A stretch of DNA of 64,000 nucleotides from Mycolicibacterium duvalii (GTDB taxonomy: Bacteria; Actinomycetota; Actinomycetes; Mycobacteriales; Mycobacteriaceae), in NCBI RefSeq assembly GCF_010726645.1, contig NZ_AP022563.1:1860001-1924000 (forward strand). The letters are read 5' to 3'. This document shows, in pieces, positions 11,041-18,568 of this stretch. Position 1 is the stretch's first letter; each line of letters begins with the position of its first letter. Position numbers and translations under genes: made by a program. Under the pieces are notes generated by a model. That model searched no databases. It saw only the letters and a list, made by a program, of their open reading frames with translations, and was not told the origin of the DNA.

Positions 11041-11524
11041 GGGGACGATCTGGGTCGACGTTTCGGCTGGCGGGGAGGCTGGTCGCACGGTTGTGTATGC
11101 GCGGGTGTCCTCACATGATCAATGCGCAGATCTGGAGCGGCGGGGTTGCACGGCTTGGCTGATTGGGCGACCTCGAATGGTCGTGTGGTCGGCGAGGTGG
11201 TTACCGGGGTGGGGTCGGGTGTGAACGGTAAGCGACCGAAGTTGCGCAAGGATTCTGTCGGGCCCGTCTGCTTGGGTGGTGGTTGTGGAGCATCGGGATC
11301 GGTTGGCGCGCTTGGGGGTGGAGCACCTCGAGGCCGCGTTGTCGGCCCGGGGCCGCAGGATCATCGTGGCCGATCAGGGCGAGACTGTCGATGATCTGGT
11401 GCGCGACATGATCGAGGTGCTGACCTCGATGTGTGCGCGCCTGTATGGCCGCCGCGGGGCGCCTAACCGGGCGATGCGAGCGGTGACCGCCATCAAACAG
11501 GCCGAGGTTGTTGCCGGTGGCTAG
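11041..11524 (+). pseudogene. IS607 tnpA serine recombinase remainder, frameshifted
   Basis: The plus strand continues where the inverted fragment stops: GTIWVDVSAG, then RTVVYARVSSHDQ with the catalytic serine of small serine recombinases. Family pattern LERQVARLADWA is recovered only by moving through three frames near 11137-11160, and another single-base insertion near 11251 (AAGGATTCTG) is needed to continue to VVVEHRDRLARLG. The C-terminal part is readable up to AEVVAGG and a TAG at 11522. The recombinase cannot be made as one protein. Confidence 0.8.
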
Positions 11525-12977
11525 GTTCGAGATCCCCCACGGTTGGACGGCGCAGGCGTATCGGTTCGCGTTGGATCCCACACCGACGCAGTTGGGCGCG
11601 TTGGCGTCTCATGCTGGTGCGGTGCGGTTCGCCCATAACCACATGTTGGCGTTGGTGAAGGCGGTGATGGATCAGCGGGCCGCCGAGCGCAGCTACGGGA
11701 TTGCTGAGTCGGAGTTGACGCCGGTGTTGGGGTGGTCGTTGCCGGCGCTGCGCAAGGTGTGGAATCAGCGCAAAGCCTGGTGTGCGCCGTGGTGGGCGGA
11801 GAACTCCAAGGAGGCCTACAACACAGGCCTGGACGGGTTGGCCCGCGGGTTGGATGCCTGGTCGTCGTCGCGGCAAGGCCGGCGCGCCGGGAAGCCGGTC
11901 GGTTTCCCGCGGTTCAAGACCTCCCGGGCACCGCGCTCGGTGCGATTCACCACTGGAGCAATTCGCATCGAGGACGACCGCCGCCACGTGCGGCTGCCGC
12001 GGCTGGGTGCGGTCCGCACTCATGAGTCGACCCGCAAGCTGGCCCGCCGCATCGAGGCGGGGACGGCGAGAATCTTGTCGGCCACCGTGCGCCAAGACAG
12101 CGCCGGGCGTTGGTACTGCGCCCTACAAGTCATCGTCGCCGCCAAGGCCCGACCCGCGCACGCGCGGCGCTCGGCGTATCCGGTGGTCGGGGTTGATGTC
12201 GGGGTGAAAGCCGACAGCCTGCTGGTCGTGGCGACACCGGATGGGATCGAGGTCGACCGCGTTGCTGCACCGAAGTCGCTGACCGCCGCGCAGGGCCGGT
12301 TGCGGGCGTTGCAGCGCCGAGCCGCCCGCCAACGCGGCCCCTATGATTCGGGCACCAAGACCAAGCAGGTGGCCTCGAAGCGGTGGCGGCGCACTCAGGC
12401 CCGGATCGGGCGCACCCACGCTCACGCCGCGGCGGTGCGCCACGACGTGCTGCACAAGGCCACCACCGCGCTCGCCCAGCAGCACCAGGTGGTCGTGGTG
12501 GAAACCTTGAACGCCGCCGGGATGCGCACCCAAGGCGGCGCTTACAAGCGGGGTCTCAACCGCGCCTTGGCCGATGCTGCCCTGGCCGAGATCCGGCGCA
12601 TGCTGGGCTACAAGACCCGCTGGTACGGCTCCTCTTTGGTGGAGGCTGACCGGTGTTTCCCGTCGTCGAAGACGTGCACGGCGTGTGGGAGGCGAAAGCC
12701 AAACCTCACCCTGGCCGATCGAGTCTTCGAGTGTGATGAATGCGGTATGCGGATCGATCGTGATCTGGGTGCTGCGATCAACCTCGCCCGACTCGGCGCA
12801 CCCCCACAGTTGGGTGAACAGAGTCCCGCCGGGAGTGGCCCGGTGGCAGGACGTGGAGCCACGCGTGAGACCGAACCCGCCCCAGCGGGCGACGCCGCAG
12901 GCCAGGAAACGTCAACCCCGCACCACCAGCCGGTGGACCAGACGGGGACCGCCTCACCGCAAGGCGAGGCTGCCTAA
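11517..12977 (+). CDS. tnpB: IS607-type TnpB RNA-guided nuclease, intact
   Basis: A 486-residue TnpB. The RuvC acidic residues are in place: VGVDVGVK (D), VVVVETLN (E) and MRIDRDLGAAINLA (D). A zinc finger has CTACG and CDECG. Start GTG 11517 (VARFEIPHGWTAQAYRF) overlaps the tnpA stop. TnpB proteins cut DNA with an omega-RNA made from the element's right end. After the last RuvC block, about 60 residues rich in Gly, Pro, Ala and Gln follow, a tail likely to reflect overlap with that RNA rather than a protein domain. No frameshift or stop was seen, unlike tnpA. Confidence 0.93.
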   Translation: MARFEIPHGWTAQAYRFALDPTPTQLGALASHAGAVRFAHNHMLALVKAVMDQRAAERSYGIAESELTPVLGWSLPALRKVWNQRKAWCAPWWAENSKEAYNTGLDGLARGLDAWSSSRQGRRAGKPVGFPRFKTSRAPRSVRFTTGAIRIEDDRRHVRLPRLGAVRTHESTRKLARRIEAGTARILSATVRQDSAGRWYCALQVIVAAKARPAHARRSAYPVVGVDVGVKADSLLVVATPDGIEVDRVAAPKSLTAAQGRLRALQRRAARQRGPYDSGTKTKQVASKRWRRTQARIGRTHAHAAAVRHDVLHKATTALAQQHQVVVVETLNAAGMRTQGGAYKRGLNRALADAALAEIRRMLGYKTRWYGSSLVEADRCFPSSKTCTACGRRKPNLTLADRVFECDECGMRIDRDLGAAINLARLGAPPQLGEQSPAGSGPVAGRGATRETEPAPAGDAAGQETSTPHHQPVDQTGTASPQGEAA

Positions 12978-13090
12978 TGGAACAAGCGAACTCACATTCG
13001 CTCACGAAGAGGCAACGGTGAACAGAACCCGCAGTGTTGTTGTTGTCAGGTCCATCACCGACCCCGGTGGCGGCGCCGACGAGTCCGTCA
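12800..13090 (+). ncRNA. Candidate omega-RNA region of TnpB (extent uncertain)
   Basis: TnpB guide RNAs come from the 3' end of tnpB and the element's right end. This stretch covers the low-complexity C-terminal coding tail and the noncoding bases after the stop at 12977. A small hairpin, AGCGAA (12985-12990) with TTCGCT (12997-13002), lies just past the stop. Boundaries and structure are inferred, not shown. Confidence 0.35.
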
Positions 13091-13109
13091 CATTCACATG
13101 CTCAGGCGA

Positions 13110-13994
13110 TCACAGCCGCGACTGATGCTTGATCGTGGTGTCGGTGGTCCGCAGTGGCCGGATCAACGCATCTTGGGTGAACGACGCGATGAGTTCACCG
13201 TTCTCGGTGTGCACTGTGCCACGCACGTAGGACATGCCGGCGCCCACCTGGGTGCTCTCGTGGCTGTAGAGCAGCCACCCGTCCCAGCGCACCGGTTCGT
13301 GAAAGCTGACCGACACCGTCATCGGGGCGGTCGACACGGTCAGGTGCGCCTGGCTGGTGCCGAACCCCTCGTGCGCTCGCATCGTCGTCGAAATGCCCAG
13401 GTGCCCGGTGAAATACGCGACGAGTGCCTTCGCGAGGTCGGCACGGGCCGGAATCGGATCGTAGTGCAGCCACGCGTGGATCTCCGGTGGACCGACCTCG
13501 TCGGGGCTGTTGACATCGACGACGTCGACCAGACGCAGTTCGCGGCCGTCCATCGGCATCGGCGACACGTGGGAGTCCGCGGGCGAGGCCACGTCCGGCT
13601 TGGGCAGGTGGTGGCGAATCACGTCCTCGGTCGGCACGTCGGCCAGCACCGTGGTGGTGATGCAGCGCTTGCCGTTCTGCATCGCGGTGATGACCGCCGA
13701 CGCCGTCGAGCGGCCGGCGCTGACCACATCGACCTGCAATTCGACGGGGCCGGCACCGACCATCACCGCGCGGGCGAACACCGCGTACACCGACCGGATC
13801 GACTTGTCCGGAAACTGCTTGGCGGCAGCGACTATCGACGCCGCGAGGATCTGCGTGCCCTCGACGACCTGGCGTTCGTCCTCACCGGCCGGACCCGTCT
13901 GCACGGTGTAGGTGTCCGGTCCGCTCGGTTCCGCGTCGAACAGGTCCAGCAGACCCTGCACGGTCCACTGCGTCTGCGCTGATTCCGCTGTCAT
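13110..13994 (-). CDS. Acyl-CoA thioesterase (TesB-like double hotdog)
   Basis: A 294-residue protein with two hotdog-fold halves. The first has GTQILAASIVAAAKQFPDKSIRS and YAVFARAVMVGAGPVELQVD, and the second has the typical AHEGFGTSQAHLTVS, WLLYSHESTQVGAGMSYVRG and ASFTQDALIR. It should hydrolyse acyl-CoA to acid and CoA. The ATG at 13994 has GGAGG 8 nt upstream. It is divergent from a TetR gene, and the gap holds a 15-bp palindrome repeated twice downstream of that regulator, placing the thioesterase in the same regulon. Confidence 0.9.
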   Translation of the reverse strand: MTAESAQTQWTVQGLLDLFDAEPSGPDTYTVQTGPAGEDERQVVEGTQILAASIVAAAKQFPDKSIRSVYAVFARAVMVGAGPVELQVDVVSAGRSTASAVITAMQNGKRCITTTVLADVPTEDVIRHHLPKPDVASPADSHVSPMPMDGRELRLVDVVDVNSPDEVGPPEIHAWLHYDPIPARADLAKALVAYFTGHLGISTTMRAHEGFGTSQAHLTVSTAPMTVSVSFHEPVRWDGWLLYSHESTQVGAGMSYVRGTVHTENGELIASFTQDALIRPLRTTDTTIKHQSRL

Positions 13995-14055
13995 GTGTGA
14001 TCGCCTCCAACCAAGTGACTGTCGCTGGGAACAGTAACCGAGCTTCGCCGATAGC

Positions 14056-14070
14056 GGTAACGTCATTACC
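14056..14070. promoter_or_regulatory. 15-bp palindromic operator, copy 1
   Basis: GGTAACGTCATTACC lies between the divergent thioesterase and TetR genes. The arms GGTAA and TTACC are shared with two copies upstream of the amidohydrolase. This is the expected form and place of a TetR operator. Confidence 0.6.
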
Positions 14071-14102
14071 GACATGTTCGCCGCAGCGGAAGGAAGGCGC
14101 CG

Positions 14103-14756
14103 ATGGCCGTGAAGGGCACGCGGGCGACGAAGTCCGCCAAAGGAGCCGCGGTCGAGACACCGCCGCGATCCGGCGCCGAAGCCGAGTCGCGCGCCACCCG
14201 GTTCATGAAATCCGCGCTGGCGATTCTCGGGGAGACCGGACGCACCGATTTCACCGTGCTCGAGGTGGTGGAGCGGTCGAAGACCTCGCTGCGCGCGTTC
14301 TACCAGCACTTCGCCACCAAGGACGAGTTGCTGCTGGCCCTGGTGGAGAAGATCATGGCCGACGCCACCGATCGCTGGCGCGCCGAGACCGAGACCCTGC
14401 CCAGCGCCGAGGCACTTCGCCGGCTGATCGAACGCATCGGTGCGCCGGCCGAGTCCAGCACGCAGGACAGCATCAACCGCGGCCTGACCTACTACAACGA
14501 TCACCTGCTCGAGCACCGCCCCAAAGAGTTCGCCAAGGTGCTGGCCCCGCTGCACCAGCTGGTTGCCGACATCCTGCGCCGCGGCATCGCCGAAGGTAGG
14601 TTCCGCGACGATCTCGACGTCGACGCCGATGCCGCGATCCTGATGCAGACAGTGTTGGGCGCACTGCGGCTGCGCGAGCTCGGAGCCGAACTCACCGGGG
14701 TGCCCATCGACGGAGCACATGTCTACGCCCTGTGCTTGCGCGGGCTCACCGGATAG
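14103..14756 (+). CDS. TetR-family transcriptional regulator
   Basis: A 217-residue TetR protein with a lysine/alanine-rich N-terminal extension (residues 1-30) before the HTH (SALAILGETGRTDFTVLEVV, then KTSLRAFYQHFATKDELLLAL). The C-terminal ligand domain is helical and typical in length. GGAAGG precedes the ATG. It sits between the divergent thioesterase and the amidohydrolase/acyl-CoA dehydrogenase genes; three GGTAA-N5-TTACC palindromes flank these promoters. It is probably a local repressor released by a CoA ester or substrate; the ligand is unknown. Confidence 0.9.
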   Translation: MAVKGTRATKSAKGAAVETPPRSGAEAESRATRFMKSALAILGETGRTDFTVLEVVERSKTSLRAFYQHFATKDELLLALVEKIMADATDRWRAETETLPSAEALRRLIERIGAPAESSTQDSINRGLTYYNDHLLEHRPKEFAKVLAPLHQLVADILRRGIAEGRFRDDLDVDADAAILMQTVLGALRLRELGAELTGVPIDGAHVYALCLRGLTG

Positions 14757-14814
14757 CGCCCTGACCTGCTGAAAAAGCCACGTTTGCGATTGTGGCGCCG
14801 TTACACCAGCCCGT

Positions 14815-14851
14815 GGTAATGTCGTTACCACCAAGCGGTAATGCCGTTACC
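14815..14851. promoter_or_regulatory. 15-bp palindromic operator, copies 2 and 3
   Basis: GGTAATGTCGTTACC (14815-14829) and GGTAATGCCGTTACC (14837-14851) lie upstream of the amidohydrolase. Their centres are 22 bp apart, about two helical turns, so two repressor dimers could bind on the same face. Same consensus as the copy at 14056. Confidence 0.65.
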
Positions 14852-14884
14852 AATCCGACCGATATGACGTGTCAGGAGGCCGCC

Positions 14885-16114
14885 ATGCCCTCACGCAACC
14901 TCGACTATCCGGTGTTCGACGCCGACAATCACTTCTACGAACCCAAGGAAGCGCTGACGCAGTTCCTGCCCGACCACCGCAAGGGGGTCATCGACTACAT
15001 CGACGTGCATGGACGCACCAAGATCGTCGTCCGTAACCACATCAGCGACTACATTCCGAACCCGACCTTCGAGGTGGTCGCCCGCCCCGGCGCGCAGGAG
15101 GAGTACTTCAAGCACGGCAGTGGCGGCAAGAGCTTCCGCGAGGTGATGGGCAAGCCGATGAAGGCCATCCCCGCCTTCCGCAATCCCGAGGCGCGCCTCG
15201 AGGTGCTCGACGGACTGGGTCTGGACTACACGATCATGTTCCCGACGCTGGCCAGCCTGGTCGAGGAGCGCATGAAGGACGACCCGGACCTGATCCTCGA
15301 CATCATCCACGCGCTCAACCAGTGGATGTATGAGACATGGCAGTTCGACTACGAGGGTCGCATTCTGTCCACACCGGTGATCAACCTGTCGGTCGTCGAC
15401 CGGGCGCTCGAGGAGCTCGAGTGGTGCCTGGAGCGCGGCGCCAAGACCGTGCTGGTGCGGCCGGCTCCGGTACCCGGCTACCGCGGCACCCGCTCGCTCG
15501 GTCTGCCCGAGTTCGACCCGTTCTGGGATGCCTGCGTGAAGGCCGGGATTCCGGTCTGCATGCACGCCTCCGACAGCGGCTACGCGCAATACCTCAACGA
15601 CTGGGAGCCCGCCGACGAGTTCCTGCCGTTCCGGCCCACTGCGTTTCGGATGGTCGCGATGGGCAAGCGACCCATCGAGGACACGATGGCCGCGATGGTC
15701 TGCCACGGCGCGCTGTCGCGCAACCCGGACTTGCGCATCCTGTCGATCGAGAACGGCGCGTCCTGGGTTCCCTACCTCTTCTACCAGTTCCAGGACGTCT
15801 ACAAGAAGATGCCGCAGGAGTTCCCGGAGAACCCTATCGAGGCCTTCAAGCGGGGTGTCTACGTTGCACCGTTCTGGGAGGACGACTTCGGCAAGATGGC
15901 CGACCTGCTCGGCATCGACCGGGTGATCTTCGGCTCGGACTGGCCGCACCCGGAGGGCCTGGCCGACCCGATCAGCCTCGTCGACCAGCTCGAGGAGAAC
16001 GGCCTCGACGAGGAGGGCATCCGAAAGGTGATGGGCGGCAATCTCGTCGACCTGTTCAAGGTGCCCAGCAAGAAGGTGCACAAGCCCGACGTCCCGGCCT
16101 TGGTCATCGCCTGA
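14885..16114 (+). CDS. Amidohydrolase-family (TIM-barrel) protein
   Basis: A 409-residue amidohydrolase-2-type protein. It opens with YPVFDADNHFYEP, the metal-binding start of the barrel, and has VCMHASDSG and the late strand motif VIFGSDWPHPEG. Relatives include decarboxylases and hydrolases of aromatic or ring-cleavage products. AGGAGGCC precedes the ATG at 14885. Two acyl-CoA dehydrogenase genes follow closely, so a catabolic pathway ending in CoA esters is likely; substrate unknown. Confidence 0.9.
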   Translation: MPSRNLDYPVFDADNHFYEPKEALTQFLPDHRKGVIDYIDVHGRTKIVVRNHISDYIPNPTFEVVARPGAQEEYFKHGSGGKSFREVMGKPMKAIPAFRNPEARLEVLDGLGLDYTIMFPTLASLVEERMKDDPDLILDIIHALNQWMYETWQFDYEGRILSTPVINLSVVDRALEELEWCLERGAKTVLVRPAPVPGYRGTRSLGLPEFDPFWDACVKAGIPVCMHASDSGYAQYLNDWEPADEFLPFRPTAFRMVAMGKRPIEDTMAAMVCHGALSRNPDLRILSIENGASWVPYLFYQFQDVYKKMPQEFPENPIEAFKRGVYVAPFWEDDFGKMADLLGIDRVIFGSDWPHPEGLADPISLVDQLEENGLDEEGIRKVMGGNLVDLFKVPSKKVHKPDVPALVIA

Positions 16115-16159
16115 CCTCGACGCTGCCGACCCCAGCACGATGACCGACGAGGAGCACCG

Positions 16160-17302
16160 ATGACCGTGGCCGATCCAGAACAGATGTTGTTCGTGTCGAC
16201 AACCCAGACGTTCCTGGAGAAGCAGGCCTCGCTGACCCACGTGCGTGGCCTGCACGCCTCGGAGGTGTCCTTCCAACCCGAATGGTGGCAGCGCGCCGCC
16301 GAATTGGGTTGGACCAGCCTGCTGGTGCCCGAGGAACTCGGCGGCGGCAGCGTCTCCGGTGGAGTCGAAGGTGGAGTCGCGGACCTGGCCCTGGTGGCCG
16401 AGCAGATCGGCCATACCGTGGCACCGGGTCCGTTGCACCCGGTCAGCGTCGTGTTGGCCGGCCTCGTCGAGGCTCCGGACGGGCACGAGCAGACCATCGA
16501 GGCGCTGATCGCCGGCGAGCTCGTCGCGTCGTGGGCGGTCTATGAACCTCGGCGGCCGTTTGCACCGTTGCAGGCCGCGACGAAAGCCACCCGCACCGAG
16601 AGCGGCTTCCGCATCGACGGCGTCAAGGATCGCGTCGAGGCAGGTGCCGAGAGCGGCGCGGTGCTCGTCGTCGCGGTCTGCGACGGCGAGCCGCGGCAGT
16701 TCCTCGTTCCGACCGACGCACCGGGTGTCACCGTCACCGCCCAAGCTTCGGTCGATCTCGTGAAGCGTTATGCCCGTGTCGAGTTCGACGGCACCGAGGT
16801 CGACGCGTCAGCAGCCGTCGGCACCGCCGGGCAGACGCCCGAGATCGTCGAGCGCCAGCGTCAAATCGCACTGGTTCTGCAGTGCGCCGAGTTGGTCGGC
16901 ATCCTCGACACCGTGCTGGCGATGACCAACCAATGGTTGTTCGACCGCCACAGTTTCGGCCGGCCACTGGCCTCCTATCAGGCGCTCAAGCACCGCGCGG
17001 CCGACATGAAGATGTGGTTCGAGGCGTGCCGGGCCACCACCACCGGTGCGGTGGAATCGGTCGCACACCGCTCACCCGACGCAGCCAAGTTGGTCAGCGT
17101 CGCGAAAGCCTATGTCGGTGAGCGCACCCCGATGATGCTGCAGGATTGCGTGCAGATGCACGGCGGTATCGGGGTGACGTGGGAACACGATCTGCACCTG
17201 TATCTGCGCCGTGCCGCGCTGTATCGCGCGTTGTACGGCTCTCCCGAGGACCATCACCGCGCGGTGTACGCCCTGAGCAGGAAGACGGAGGCCTCCGCAT
17301 GA
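16160..17302 (+). CDS. Acyl-CoA dehydrogenase, FadE-type (first subunit of a pair)
   Basis: A 380-residue acyl-CoA dehydrogenase fold protein: N-terminal helical part with LGWTSLLVPEELGG, a middle beta domain, and the C-terminal helices FDRHSFGRPLASYQALKHRAAD and MMLQDCVQMHGGIGVTWEHDLHLYLRRA. The usual C-terminal GTSE loop is absent. GAGGAG precedes the ATG. Its stop overlaps the next start as ATGA. In mycobacteria such adjacent short FadE genes often encode alpha2beta2 heterotetramers in which one subunit supplies catalysis; that assignment here is inferred. Confidence 0.9.
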   Translation: MTVADPEQMLFVSTTQTFLEKQASLTHVRGLHASEVSFQPEWWQRAAELGWTSLLVPEELGGGSVSGGVEGGVADLALVAEQIGHTVAPGPLHPVSVVLAGLVEAPDGHEQTIEALIAGELVASWAVYEPRRPFAPLQAATKATRTESGFRIDGVKDRVEAGAESGAVLVVAVCDGEPRQFLVPTDAPGVTVTAQASVDLVKRYARVEFDGTEVDASAAVGTAGQTPEIVERQRQIALVLQCAELVGILDTVLAMTNQWLFDRHSFGRPLASYQALKHRAADMKMWFEACRATTTGAVESVAHRSPDAAKLVSVAKAYVGERTPMMLQDCVQMHGGIGVTWEHDLHLYLRRAALYRALYGSPEDHHRAVYALSRKTEASA

Positions 17303-18558
17303 CCGAGACCGCCACTGCGACCACCACCGAGTCGGTCGAGGAGTTCGCCGCCCGGGCCCGGGCCTGGCTGGCCGAGAACATGCCCCGGATCGACCCGGAG
17401 CGTCCGCCGTTTTCCGTGCGTGCCGAGCAGTCGTCCTGGGATCGCGCCAAAGAGCTCCAGAAACGTTTGTATGACGGCGGTTTCGCCGGTATCTGCTTTC
17501 CGCGCGAGTACGGCGGGCTCGGTCTGGATTACGCCTACCAGCGGGCCTTCAACGCCGAGTGCTACTGCTACGAGATGCCGTTGATCCTCAACACGCCGTC
17601 GTTCACCATCTGCGCGGCCACCATCCTGGACATGGGCAGCGAGGAGCAGAAGCGCGACCGCATCGCCGCGGCGATCCGCGGGGACGAGATTCTGGTGCAG
17701 TTGCTCAGTGAGCCCAACGGCGGATCGGACCTGGCCGGGGTGATCACCCGCGCCGAACGCCAGGGCGACACGTGGGTCATCAACGGCGCCAAGACCTGGA
17801 GCACCAGCGCCTTCGCCGGCGACTACGGGCTGATGCTGGCGCGCACCGACTGGACGGTACCCAAGCACGAGGGCCTGACGATGTTCCTGGTGCCGCTCAA
17901 CGCGCCCGGCATCACCATGCGTCGGATCAAAGAGGTCAACGGCAACGAGGAGTTCTGCGAGGAGTTCTTCGACAACCTCGAGTTGCCGCTCGATGCCGTG
18001 GTGGGCGAGGTCAACGACGGCTGGACGGTCGCATCGCGCCAGCTGCACCACGAGCGGCGCGCGGTCGGCGGCGGCTCGGAGTTCGCCAGCGGCACCGCCG
18101 CGGAGAACGCCAATGAGATGCCGCCCGATCACATCGGGCTGGCAGAGCTCACCGGCCAGGCCGACGACGCGGTGGTGCAGGACATGGCCGGACGCGCGCT
18201 GGCCCGTCGCATCGTCAAGGAACAACTCATCGACCACGTGTTCCGTGGCATCACGAACGGGTCGCTGCCGCCGAACGCGGGCACCATGATCCGGTTGTTC
18301 CACGCCGAGACCACCGAACTCGAGGTCGACACCGCGCTGGCGATCGCCGGGACCGCGGGGGTGGTCGACGAGGGCGGCGAGCTCGCCGAGTTGCTCGACA
18401 TCGGGGTGCGATACCTGTCACGGCAGACCGGGTCGATCGGTGGCGGCACCTCGGAGATGGCGCGCAACGTCATCGGGGAGCGCATCCTGGGCTTCCCACG
18501 GGAGCTCGCCGCCGACCGAGGGGTTCCGTTCAACCAGGTCAAGCGCAACAAGAGCTGA
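17299..18558 (+). CDS. Acyl-CoA dehydrogenase, FadE-type (second subunit)
   Basis: A 419-residue acyl-CoA dehydrogenase. Visible landmarks are AGICFPREYGGLGLDYAYQR, the substrate/flavin strand QLLSEPNGGSDLAG, WVINGAKTWSTSAF, and the C-terminal flavin loop TGSIGGGTSEMARNVIGERI. ATG 17299 overlaps the preceding stop (ATGA), so both dehydrogenases are co-translated, consistent with a heteromeric enzyme. It belongs to the amidohydrolase cluster controlled by the palindromes at 14815-14851. The exact acyl substrate cannot be told. Confidence 0.92.
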   Translation: MTETATATTTESVEEFAARARAWLAENMPRIDPERPPFSVRAEQSSWDRAKELQKRLYDGGFAGICFPREYGGLGLDYAYQRAFNAECYCYEMPLILNTPSFTICAATILDMGSEEQKRDRIAAAIRGDEILVQLLSEPNGGSDLAGVITRAERQGDTWVINGAKTWSTSAFAGDYGLMLARTDWTVPKHEGLTMFLVPLNAPGITMRRIKEVNGNEEFCEEFFDNLELPLDAVVGEVNDGWTVASRQLHHERRAVGGGSEFASGTAAENANEMPPDHIGLAELTGQADDAVVQDMAGRALARRIVKEQLIDHVFRGITNGSLPPNAGTMIRLFHAETTELEVDTALAIAGTAGVVDEGGELAELLDIGVRYLSRQTGSIGGGTSEMARNVIGERILGFPRELAADRGVPFNQVKRNKS

Positions 18559-18568
18559 CTTCCCGCGG

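Larger units (their letters stand above)
10920..13090 (+). mobile_element. IS607-family element, rearranged, with intact tnpB (ends approximate)
   Basis: Between the intact DUF885 and thioesterase genes lies a unit with an IS607-type serine recombinase (broken) followed by tnpB, in the standard order and with the usual small tnpA/tnpB overlap. IS607 elements have no terminal inverted repeats and no target duplication, so the ends cannot be fixed by eye; they lie after 10910 and before 13110. Both flanking genes keep their full C-termini, so insertion was intergenic. Confidence 0.8.

Noticed and set aside
13995..14834. Extension of the thioesterase frame across the TetR gene
   Set aside because: Antisense to the TetR regulator; a ribosome site and family homology place the start at 13994.
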